From contig QZIU01000024.1 of the NCBI GenBank assembly GCA_003599625.1, forward strand, positions 1 through 32,972: 32,972 nucleotides of DNA, in the 5' to 3' direction. Below the pieces are notes generated by a model. The model was given only the letters and a program-made list of their open reading frames with translations, was not told the DNA's origin and made no database searches. This document shows, one piece after another, positions 1 to 6,831 of the stretch. Source of the DNA: Candidatus Parcubacteria bacterium. GTDB lineage: Bacteria; Patescibacteriota; Minisyncoccia; UBA9983. Within the stretch, counting starts at the first letter, position 1. Every line of letters begins with the position of its first letter. A program made the position numbers and the translations under genes.

Positions 1-7
1 ATTAAAA

Positions 8-34
8 ATGGCGCCGAAAAAATTTGCGCGCCAT
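8..34. other. Short perfect inverted repeat
   Basis: The arms ATGGCGC (8-14) and GCGCCAT (28-34) are perfect reverse complements around a 13-nt AT-rich loop. The repeat lies just beyond the broken end of the PIG-V-like gene. It has no U-tract typical of an intrinsic terminator. It could be a remnant of whatever truncated that gene, or chance. Confidence 0.4.
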
Positions 35-94
35 TACGAAACAAATTACAATCTTATTCAAGAGAGACTGGCTGTCTAGGAAAAGGGGTACAGG

Positions 95-592
95 TCAGGA
101 TTCGCTATACGGCAAAGAAAAGAAAAAGCTTGTCGGAAAAAGTAACAACAAGATCAGGCTTTCCTTTGCCACCGTTTCGTTAAAATCGTTTTTTAAAATT
201 TTAAACAAAAAACAGCTGCCGACTAAAGTAAACAAATTCGACAGCAATAAACCCGACAAAAAAGAATTTTTTGCAATAAAGTTCAAAAGTTTTATCGCCG
301 CCGGATAAAGAGGATAAAAAGCTGAACTCATCGCGTTGCCATAGCCGTTCTCGGCAATAAAAAAGTACCACTTGGCATCCCAAGCAGAAAAAGCGCTTTT
401 TAAAGATACCGGTTCTTTTTCCGGATAAATAAAATTAACAGCATATGTTCCTTGATTAAAATCAAAAAAAAGATAGGAAAAAAATATTACAAAAAAAACA
501 AATCCCAACTTTGCAAGGACCAAAAAGATCACCCATTTATTTTCTTGGAAAATTTGTTTGAGGTCGATCTTTTTCTTAATGAAGCGATTCAT
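95..592 (-). pseudogene. Truncated PIG-V-like mannosyltransferase (N-terminal part)
   Basis: This is the N-terminal 165 residues of a membrane protein resembling PIG-V-type (GT-C) mannosyltransferases, which use a lipid-linked sugar donor outside the cytoplasmic membrane. The support is an N-terminal transmembrane helix, then the loop motif WDAKWYFFIAENGY and AFYPLYP, further hydrophobic helices, and TSFFFSLPYSES, which in the family continues directly into LFLLL. Here a TGA stop follows at once. I read all three frames through the remaining 94 nt and saw no PIG-V-like continuation, so a simple one-base frameshift does not explain the break. Full family members are about 400 residues. The start at 592 (MNRFIKKK) puts a basic segment before the first helix; an upstream ATG at 649 is possible. 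The gene is divergent from the glycosyltransferase operon beginning at 688. It may be a decayed gene, or the break may be an assembly join. Confidence 0.6.
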
Positions 593-687
593 TAAACCAT
601 TAAATGTGTTAAAATAAACAAGCAATCTTAATTCTAAGGCAAAACCCAACTGATTGCCAATTGATTTTAAAGATTATAGCTTTCATA

Positions 688-2625
688 ATGCGAAAATTTT
701 CTCAATTTGCCGGAAGATATCTTAAAGAAAACTATCCGGCCATATTTATTTGTCTGCTGTTTGCCGGGCTGGCTTTTTTTTCAGCGTCCGGTTTTGATTT
801 TTCCAACCTCAAGCAAAGCGGCAATTCGATCACCAGCGATGAGCTGCCGCACATTCAAAGCGGTTACTACTATTTAAAAACGGGCAGATTCTTTTTAAAT
901 CCGGAACATCCCCCTCTGGCCAAGGACATATCGGCCGTTTTGCCTCTCCTGATCCTGAATCCTGTTTTTCCGGAAGTCTCCGCCGATTATTCAGAGACGA
1001 CCGAACCGGCTGAAAAATTATTTTCCAAAGATCTCGTGTTTCCTCGGATCCTCGAGGTGGAGAACTACCAATGGGATAATCGGCTTTTTATTTTTAACGA
1101 AAACAACAACCCTGACCTCATTCTTCTTTTCTCGCGGCTTTCGGTGATTATCGCCAACACTTTTTTCCTCTATCTTTTATATTCGGTCCTCAAAAAACTT
1201 TGGTCGAAGAGAACGGCTTCTTTGGGTCTGGCGTTGATCGCCTTCTCTCCGCTTAGCTTGATACACGCTTCGCTGGTGACAAACGATTTCATGGCAGCTG
1301 TCTTGTCCATGCTGGCTGTCGGCTCTTTCGCGCTTTTAATAAGAACAAAGAATTCGGAACAAAAAAACGATCCTGCGGGACAATTTGCCACGAGGTTTAA
1401 CCTTGCCGCAAGGTTAAACCTCGTGGCGGGTCTCTTTCTTGCCTCAGCTTTCCTCTCTCTCGCTTTGCTGTCCAAATTTTCCGCCCTAATCTTGATTCCC
1501 GGTCTTTTCGCCGGCGGACTTTTTTACGCGGTCTTTCTCGCGAGGAACGGCAAAAAAGTATGGGTAAATATTTTGATTTTTTTGGCTAAATACGCCGCGG
1601 TCATGATCCTGGCTTTATCCTTCACGTTGCTGTCATATTCCTTTCACGCGAAGAATGCTGACAGCTACGGGATCAAAAGACAGCTCGGATTCAACTACTC
1701 CAAGCGTCTGCCGGATTCCGGCAAGCACATTATGATGAAGATGGCGGAAGGCGGACGATTCGGGAAGGCGGCGGCCTCGTACGCCATAGGCTTATCCATG
1801 GTATTGAACCGAATTGACGGCGCCGGTCAGGCTACATATTTTCTCGGAGAAGTTCACGGCTCCGAGGGAGCCGGGATCCTGTACTTCCCGATATTGACCG
1901 TCACTAAAATACCGGCCGCGACCGTCATCCTAACCCTTTTGGCTATAATTCTTATTCTAAGAAGCCTGCTGACGAGCTCCTCGAAAAATCTTCTTGTCAA
2001 AATTAGAAAACTGGGCGCGGGAAGCGTATTATTTGTTTCTTTTGCCTTATTCTACGCGCAAAACGCGGTAAGCAGCGAACTAAACATCGGAGTAAGACAT
2101 TTTATGCCCGCGATTCTTGCCGCCGCGATACTGACAGCCAGGGTTGTGGACTTATATTGGGGTAGGACTGTTTTAAGGCTAAAAACGGGTTATGTTTCCG
2201 GAGGAGCCGTTTTCCTGGCCGCGCTCGCGACGATTCTGTCCTTCCCTCATTATTTGAGTTACTATAATATATTGGGAGGCGGAACGAACAACGGCTACAA
2301 GATAGCCACCGATTCTAACTACGACTGGGGTCAGGATATAAAGAGGCTGGCAAAATGGGTGGACGAGAATGATGTTGATAAAATTTACACTCATTTATTC
2401 ACGGTAAACCCGCTGGATCACTATATAGGAAAAGAAAGATATGAATGGTTCAATATCAAGGACGGCAAACTGCCTCCGCCCGGTTCCTATATAGCGGTCT
2501 CAGCAATGGAATACCAAAACAATGTTTACGATGAAAATCTTCCCGAAAACAAGAAATACACAATGCTGCGGGATAACTTGATCGGACGGGCCGGGAAATC
2601 GATCTTCATATTCCAAATCCCATAA
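688..2625 (+). CDS. GT-C (PMT/GT39-like) membrane glycosyltransferase
   Basis: A multi-pass membrane protein of about 645 aa that resembles phospholipid carrier-dependent (dolichyl-phosphate-mannose-protein type) glycosyltransferases. These move a sugar from a polyprenyl phosphate to an acceptor on the outer face of the membrane. Visible marks are the first external loop with the acidic pair in SDELPHIQSGYYYL, then NPEHPPLAK, about ten hydrophobic helices, and a C-terminal soluble part with DSNYDWGQDIK, a motif common in this group. ATG 688 is preferred because it starts with a basic MRKF before the first helix; an in-frame TTG at 661 would add nine hydrophobic residues. A 41-bp perfect palindrome is inserted in frame at about residues 234-247. 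The next genes are a polyprenyl-phosphate sugar synthase (24-nt gap) and a second GT-C enzyme, so the three probably form one operon. The acceptor is unknown. Confidence 0.8.
   Translation: MRKFSQFAGRYLKENYPAIFICLLFAGLAFFSASGFDFSNLKQSGNSITSDELPHIQSGYYYLKTGRFFLNPEHPPLAKDISAVLPLLILNPVFPEVSADYSETTEPAEKLFSKDLVFPRILEVENYQWDNRLFIFNENNNPDLILLFSRLSVIIANTFFLYLLYSVLKKLWSKRTASLGLALIAFSPLSLIHASLVTNDFMAAVLSMLAVGSFALLIRTKNSEQKNDPAGQFATRFNLAARLNLVAGLFLASAFLSLALLSKFSALILIPGLFAGGLFYAVFLARNGKKVWVNILIFLAKYAAVMILALSFTLLSYSFHAKNADSYGIKRQLGFNYSKRLPDSGKHIMMKMAEGGRFGKAAASYAIGLSMVLNRIDGAGQATYFLGEVHGSEGAGILYFPILTVTKIPAATVILTLLAIILILRSLLTSSSKNLLVKIRKLGAGSVLFVSFALFYAQNAVSSELNIGVRHFMPAILAAAILTARVVDLYWGRTVLRLKTGYVSGGAVFLAALATILSFPHYLSYYNILGGGTNNGYKIATDSNYDWGQDIKRLAKWVDENDVDKIYTHLFTVNPLDHYIGKERYEWFNIKDGKLPPPGSYIAVSAMEYQNNVYDENLPENKKYTMLRDNLIGRAGKSIFIFQIP
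1387..1427. repeat. In-frame 41-bp palindromic element
   Basis: GCCACGAGGTTTAACCTTGC (1387-1406) is followed by one base and its exact 20-base reverse complement (1408-1427). It lies inside the glycosyltransferase gene without breaking the frame, between a polar stretch and the helix LVAGLFLASAF. Because it is palindromic, the plus frame and one minus frame encode the same peptide, ATRFNLAARLNLVA. It resembles in behaviour the Rickettsia palindromic elements; common descent is not claimed. Confidence 0.85.
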
Positions 2626-2649
2626 TCGCGCGGTCGTCCAAAATAATCA

Positions 2650-3390
2650 ATGAATAAAGCCAATAAGAATTTGAAGGTGCTGATCAGCCTCCCCGCCTAT
2701 AACGAGGAAGTTTTAATCCGCCAATCAGCCGAGCTGCTGAAAAGTTTTTGCGAAGAAAATTTAAAAAACTACGCCTGGAAGATAGTCGTGGCCGACAACG
2801 GCTCGACCGACAAGACGGCGGAAATAGCAAAAGAGCTGGAAACGGAAAACCCCGGAAAAATAAAATATCAGCTTATATCAAAAAAAGGAAAAGGCAGAGC
2901 CATAAGGGAAAGCTGGCTTGAGAACGACGCTGACATTTACGCCTTCATGGATGCCGACATGGCAACCGATCTGTCCGCCTTGCCGGATCTTATAAGCTCG
3001 ATAGAAGACGGTTTCGAAGTGTCGGCAGGCTCAAGATTCCTGAAGAGATCCCGGGCCATCCGAACCTTCAAACGGAAAATAACTTCGTTGGGCTACAGCT
3101 GGCTGGTCCGGATGAAATTCGGGTTAAAAATAAAGGACTACCCGTGCGGTTTTAAAGCGGTTTCAAGAAGGGCAATGGACGAAATTCTTCCGCAAATAAA
3201 AAATGACACATGGTTCTTCGACACCGAGTTTCTGATCCGGGCGGCTCGGAAAAATTTCAATATTAAAGAAATTCCTGTAAAATGGCAGGACAAGGAGAGG
3301 GACAGCAAAGTCAATATATTGAAGCTTATTGGCGAATATATGTCCGAGCTGAACAGGCTTAAAAAAGATCTGACTTCAACAAGCAATTAA
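2650..3390 (+). CDS. GT2 polyprenyl-phosphate sugar synthase (DPM1-like)
   Basis: A 246-residue family 2 glycosyltransferase like dolichyl-phosphate mannose or glucose synthases. It would transfer a nucleotide-linked sugar to polyprenyl phosphate on the cytoplasmic face, giving the donor used by GT-C enzymes. Visible motifs are SLPAYNEE near the N-terminus, ADNGSTDKT, the KKGKGRA segment, the metal-binding region DADMATD, then CGFKAVSRRA, WFFDTEFLIRA and WQDKERDSKVN, all in the family order. There are no C-terminal membrane helices, so it is the soluble, peripheral form. It sits between two GT-C genes, with 24 nt before it and 3 nt after it, which fits donor synthesis for its neighbours. The sugar cannot be read from the sequence. 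Confidence 0.85.
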   Translation: MNKANKNLKVLISLPAYNEEVLIRQSAELLKSFCEENLKNYAWKIVVADNGSTDKTAEIAKELETENPGKIKYQLISKKGKGRAIRESWLENDADIYAFMDADMATDLSALPDLISSIEDGFEVSAGSRFLKRSRAIRTFKRKITSLGYSWLVRMKFGLKIKDYPCGFKAVSRRAMDEILPQIKNDTWFFDTEFLIRAARKNFNIKEIPVKWQDKERDSKVNILKLIGEYMSELNRLKKDLTSTSN

Positions 3391-3393
3391 AAT

Positions 3394-4953
3394 ATGACTT
3401 TTTTGAAAAGTTTTTTTTCAAAAAGAAGCAACTTGCTGCTGGTCTACACGGCCATCGTTTTCATCGCTTCTTATTTGACCTACTTCAAAGGGTACGATTA
3501 TCCGCCCTCCGTTTTTTGGGACGAGAATTACCATATAGCTTCCGGGCAAAAATATGTGGAAGGAGTGATGTTCATGGAGCCTCATCCGCCTCTCGGCAAA
3601 TTGTTTGTCGCGCTGGGTGAGAAGATATTCCAACCCAATTCCGATCTTGATCTGACGGATTTTACCAAAACGGATTATATAAAAGATTTCCCCGCCGGAT
3701 ATTCTTTCCTGGGAGTGCGGTTTTTTTCCGCTTTATTCGCCTGGCTTTCAGGAGTGGTGTTTTTTTATATTCTCTATTTTATCTCAAGAAATCCGCATAC
3801 TTCTCTCGCCTTTTCCTCTTTGTATGTTTTTGAAAACGCGTTGATCACGCACAGCCGCGCCGCCATGCTTGAAGGCAGTCTCTTGTTCTTTATTCTTTTG
3901 ACTGTTCTATACTTCGTTTACCTGCTTCAAAAAAAGAAGGTCCATTGGTCTAATCACCTTTTTCTGGGCTTATTGTCCGGATTGCCGATTTCCATCAAAG
4001 CCACGGGAGGAATCGTGTTTTTGCTGTTTCCGTTTTTGTTGGCATATAAGTTGAGCGCGGGGAAAGAATTGTCTGAAAAAAGTCCTCGGTTCTCCGAGCC
4101 CCGCTTTCAGCGGGACTCGGCCAGACTGTTTTTCATCCAATTCTTTCCCCGCGCTCTTTCATTATTTAAAAATTTTATTACAAAAGGTTTGATTTTTTCC
4201 GCCGGAATTTTGATTGTCTTTTTCTCCGTCTGGTATGTCCATTTCACGCTCGGCAAAACGGCCCAAGAAGAAAAATATTATAAAGCGTCAGATCAATATA
4301 AAATGATCATGGAGAATGGTCTCACCGGCAGTCCCAAATATTTCTTCACCATGCTTGGCGACAACTTGGCTTACATGGCCAACTACAATAAGGGGGTTCC
4401 GAAACTTGATGTCTGTAAACCTGATGAAAACGGCAGCCACCCCATGACTTGGCCATTGGGTGACAAGAGCATCAATTACAGATGGGAGAAAAACAGCGAA
4501 GGTGTCCGATACATGTATCTTCAAGGCAACCCAATTATTTGGCTTATGGGTCTGGCCGGGGTCATTCTCTCACTGATCCTTATCATCGGAAGATTGATCT
4601 TTAAAATGCCGATAAAAAATCGCCGGTTATTTTTTCTGATTGTCGCTTTCTCATCCCTCTACCTTGCCTATATGGCGATGATGCTGCAAATAGAACGAGT
4701 GATGTATCTGTACCATTACTTCATACCCCTGCTTTTTTCATTCATCCTCACCTTTCTCGTTTTTAGTTACATTTTCGAAGAACGAATCGCATCCAAATCA
4801 AAAGTCCTTTTTGCAAGCCTGATCGCGATGGTCATCATCATTGCCCTGACATACAATTTCTTCAGCCCGCTGTCTTATTACCAACCCCTCACCACCGATC
4901 AATTCGAAAAACGCGTCTGGTTCGACTTCTGGAAACTCAAACCAGTGAAGTAA
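3394..4953 (+). CDS. GT-C (PMT_2-like) membrane glycosyltransferase
   Basis: A 519-residue multi-pass membrane protein. The first external loop has SVFWDENYHIASGQKY and EPHPPLGKLF, the acidic pair and HPPLGK signature of protein O-mannosyltransferase-like GT-C enzymes. About nine hydrophobic helices follow, with HSRAAMLEG after the second or third. The start lies 3 nt after the preceding stop, so translation is probably coupled. A 104-bp imperfect palindrome is inserted in frame at about residues 221-254, in a polar loop between two helices. It shares the D-E-x-x-H-I-x-S-G and HPPLxK pattern with the GT-C enzyme two genes upstream, but the rest is diverged. It probably uses the polyprenyl-phosphate sugar made by the gene before it. 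Acceptor and sugar are unknown. The next feature is a palindromic repeat, with no clear terminator. Confidence 0.8.
   Translation: MTFLKSFFSKRSNLLLVYTAIVFIASYLTYFKGYDYPPSVFWDENYHIASGQKYVEGVMFMEPHPPLGKLFVALGEKIFQPNSDLDLTDFTKTDYIKDFPAGYSFLGVRFFSALFAWLSGVVFFYILYFISRNPHTSLAFSSLYVFENALITHSRAAMLEGSLLFFILLTVLYFVYLLQKKKVHWSNHLFLGLLSGLPISIKATGGIVFLLFPFLLAYKLSAGKELSEKSPRFSEPRFQRDSARLFFIQFFPRALSLFKNFITKGLIFSAGILIVFFSVWYVHFTLGKTAQEEKYYKASDQYKMIMENGLTGSPKYFFTMLGDNLAYMANYNKGVPKLDVCKPDENGSHPMTWPLGDKSINYRWEKNSEGVRYMYLQGNPIIWLMGLAGVILSLILIIGRLIFKMPIKNRRLFFLIVAFSSLYLAYMAMMLQIERVMYLYHYFIPLLFSFILTFLVFSYIFEERIASKSKVLFASLIAMVIIIALTYNFFSPLSYYQPLTTDQFEKRVWFDFWKLKPVK
4053..4156. repeat. In-frame 104-bp nested palindrome
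   Basis: The outer arms GAGCGCGGGGAAAGAATTG (4053-4071) and its exact 19-base reverse complement (4138-4156) enclose a shorter inverted stretch (TGAAAAA with TTTTTCA, one bulge). The core hairpin CCGAG-c-CCCGCT-ttc-AGCGGG-a-CTCGG lies at 4094-4120, and an extra CTCGG at 4085-4089 could pair alternatively with CCGAG. All of it is translated in frame as a polar loop of about 35 residues. Confidence 0.8.
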
Positions 4954-5015
4954 TTCCACATTTTTTCACTTAAATTATTTGTTCTCAGCAACAATTTTTC
5001 ATCACCCCATACCCC

Positions 5016-5047
5016 CGACCTATTTTAGCGATAGAAAAAATAGGTCG
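5016..5047. repeat. Palindromic repeat, copy A
   Basis: An 11-bp stem, CGACCTATTTT with AAAATAGGTCG, around a 10-nt loop. It differs from copy B by three bases, all in the loop region, in either orientation. It lies between the convergent ends of the GT-C gene and the Cas2-like gene. No U-tract follows the stem on either strand, so it is not a typical intrinsic terminator. Confidence 0.8.
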
Positions 5048-5091
5048 CACCATAGAATTATGGATAGATAACGATTTGTGGAGCAGTCAGG

Positions 5092-5676
5092 TTAGAGATT
5101 ATAATAACTTCTCATAAGCTCGTCATTTTCGATTTCTTTGGCCAAAATATGCTTTATGCATTTTTTTACTCGAAAGAATTCGGCCACAAAATCTATTTCA
5201 TTCTTGCATTCAAATGGGCACACAAAAACACTCTTTTGCAGAGGATACAATTCCATTTCATTTAATTTCAGGCTTAGAGCCATTCGAGCTTTCTTGTTTT
5301 TCTCTGGTATGTCGAAAATAATTATTCGCCAATAGCCATCCCATTTTTTGGGTCTGGTTAATTTTATTTTTTGTAAGTCATATGAGAGTATTTTCTTTCT
5401 GCCTAATTCGGTTATCTCGACAATATCTCGGTCATTTTTCTGATAAATTTTGACTAATTTCTTTTTCTTCATATTATCGACAGATCTCAGGAGCTTTCTT
5501 CGTTCAGCCGAATTTGTCGCTCCGAAAAAATCAAGCAATTGCACGGTGTTAGGCAGAGCAAGACCGGCTATCAAAACTCCGCCAATCGCCAGTTTTTTAA
5601 GAATTTCCCTGGCAAGCTCGCCTTTAATATGCCTTTCTCTGATTGATTTTATATTTTTGTCCTCTTCTGATTTCAT
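5092..5676 (-). CDS. PaaX/Cas2-like protein (winged helix plus Cas2-type ferredoxin fold)
   Basis: A 194-residue protein. Residues about 20-100 look like a winged-helix DNA-binding region with SAERRKLLRSVDNMKKKKLV and EITELGRKKIL. Residues about 110-194 resemble the ferredoxin-like C-terminal domain shared by PaaX-type regulators and Cas2: WDGYWRIIIFDIPEKNKKAR, then LNEMELYPLQKSVFVCPFEC. The Asp after the first beta strand (IIFDI) is at the place of the Cas2 metal-binding Asp. No cas1, other cas gene or CRISPR array is present, so a role in CRISPR adaptation is not supported. It could be a repressor acting on the flanking palindromes (one begins 27 nt upstream of its start), a nuclease, or part of a mobile element. 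The odd hydrophobic segment IGGVLIAGLALP lies in the N-terminal part. Function beyond the fold is inference. Confidence 0.7.
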   Translation of the reverse strand: MKSEEDKNIKSIRERHIKGELAREILKKLAIGGVLIAGLALPNTVQLLDFFGATNSAERRKLLRSVDNMKKKKLVKIYQKNDRDIVEITELGRKKILSYDLQKIKLTRPKKWDGYWRIIIFDIPEKNKKARMALSLKLNEMELYPLQKSVFVCPFECKNEIDFVAEFFRVKKCIKHILAKEIENDELMRSYYNL

Positions 5677-5702
5677 ATCCGGAGATTTTTTGTTTTTTAA
5701 TC

Positions 5703-5734
5703 CGACCTATTTTTGCTATCGAAAAAATAGGTCG
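5703..5734. repeat. Palindromic repeat, copy B
   Basis: A 12-bp stem, CGACCTATTTTT with AAAAATAGGTCG, around the loop GCTATCGA. It lies between the Cas2-like gene start (5676) and the methyltransferase stop (5757). Its loop and inner stem are identical to copy C, and the sequence after both stems is CAGGTG. The place just upstream of the Cas2-like start would suit an operator. Confidence 0.85.
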
Positions 5735-5756
5735 CAGGTGATTTAGTTATTGTATA

Positions 5757-6677
5757 TTACTTCTTTATTTTAGGCTGAGAAACAAAAATTGGTCCGGTAA
5801 ACTCAATCTCTGTTTCAACGCCCTTGAAGTCTATGTCCTCAATGTTCTTTCCCCTGGAGAAACTCTCCAAAATTCCTTTGCATTTTTCTACATATGAATC
5901 TCTTTTTTTGAAATACTCTTCTTTTTCCTTTTCACTAAATACACTTAGATCTTCTACTCCCTGCGCTTCGGCCTTTTTAGGATAAGTCCTCCAAAACATT
6001 TCTTTAAGCGTCCATTTCCCAGCAGGAGCATCACCAGCAAATTTTGTATCAAATCCGGCTTCCTCACAAAGTTTCAAATAATCTCCTTTGGTTAAATAGT
6101 TAGTTCCCCTGCCAAGCGCCTCTTTGCTTAAAATTTTATTTATAAATTCCACATGATATTGATCTTTTCCCGATATAACTTGGTTAACGAAGTAACCTTC
6201 CGGCTTCAACGAATCTTTTATATTTCTCAAAATTTTCTTTATGTCTTCAATGGAATTGTAATGAAGAACATTTCTCATGATGGCAAGATCTATTCTTTCA
6301 ATGGGAACTTTATCTACCAGGTTTAATTCAAAAACACCAAAGCCCCTTTTTTCCGCTTCCTCTAGGAATTTTTTATTGACATCTACAATGGAAAAGTCGC
6401 TGTTTTTCCCCTCCCCTTCTAAAATCTTTTTTACAGATTCCGCTAAGCGCCCGCCAGCACCACCAAGCTGTACGGCTTTTATTTTACTTGGCAATTTTTC
6501 AATAATTCCACTTAAGCCAATCTCTATAAAAGCTTTCAAATTTTCTGGCTTTTTTGAATAATCTCCGCCGAATTTTTCCCGTTCGTGTTCTCTGATCTTA
6601 GCCTCTCGCTCTTTTTTTATGGCCTTAAAATCATTACTTGGCACCTCTCCAATTTTCTCCTGTTTAAAAGACTCCAT
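5757..6677 (-). CDS. Class I SAM-dependent methyltransferase
   Basis: A 306-residue protein with a Rossmann-type methyltransferase core in its middle. KAVQLGGAGGRLAES is motif I (SAM-binding glycine loop), FSIVDVNKKFLEEAEKRG gives the acidic residue after the second strand, IDLAIMRNVLHYNSIEDI is motif IV, and LKPEGYFVNQV is motif VI. The N-terminal 65 residues are highly charged and possibly helical. The C-terminal part contains WRTYPKKAEAQG and a charged helix. The substrate cannot be told; no DNA-methyltransferase NPPY-type motif is seen. It is bounded by palindrome copies B and C. The 23-nt gap from its stop to copy B and the nearby Cas2-like gene on the same strand suggest that the two genes travelled or are controlled together. 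Confidence 0.75.
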   Translation of the reverse strand: MESFKQEKIGEVPSNDFKAIKKEREAKIREHEREKFGGDYSKKPENLKAFIEIGLSGIIEKLPSKIKAVQLGGAGGRLAESVKKILEGEGKNSDFSIVDVNKKFLEEAEKRGFGVFELNLVDKVPIERIDLAIMRNVLHYNSIEDIKKILRNIKDSLKPEGYFVNQVISGKDQYHVEFINKILSKEALGRGTNYLTKGDYLKLCEEAGFDTKFAGDAPAGKWTLKEMFWRTYPKKAEAQGVEDLSVFSEKEKEEYFKKRDSYVEKCKGILESFSRGKNIEDIDFKGVETEIEFTGPIFVSQPKIKK

Positions 6678-6734
6678 AAAGCTTTAAATTGTTCTTAATA
6701 CCTTATTTATTTAAAAAATAGCACATTTAATTTT

Positions 6735-6770
6735 TGAGACCTATTTTTGCTATCGAAAAAATAGGTCTCA
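6735..6770. repeat. Palindromic repeat, copy C
   Basis: A 14-bp stem, TGAGACCTATTTTT with AAAAATAGGTCTCA, and the same loop as copy B. Relative to copy B one C-G pair has become A-T with both partners changed, and the stem is two further pairs longer. This points to selection on the paired structure or dyad. It lies between the alaS stop (6832) and the methyltransferase start (6677). No U-tract follows it. Confidence 0.85.
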
Positions 6771-6831
6771 GGTGTGGTTGAACTGTTTGGTAAAATCTTG
6801 TCTTATCGACCCCGCAGGAGTCCATTCGGCG

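Noticed and set aside
95-97. TGA read as glycine so that the PIG-V gene continues to the window edge
   Set aside because: The read-through is open but has no PIG-V resemblance, and TGA ends the aligned C-termini of both giant surface proteins.
5092-5676. CRISPR-associated Cas2
   Set aside because: Only the fold is shared. There is an added winged-helix part and no cas1 or array in the window.
5016-6770. The three GACCTATTTT palindromes as intrinsic terminators
   Set aside because: No T-run follows the stems on either strand, and the compensated change favours another role.
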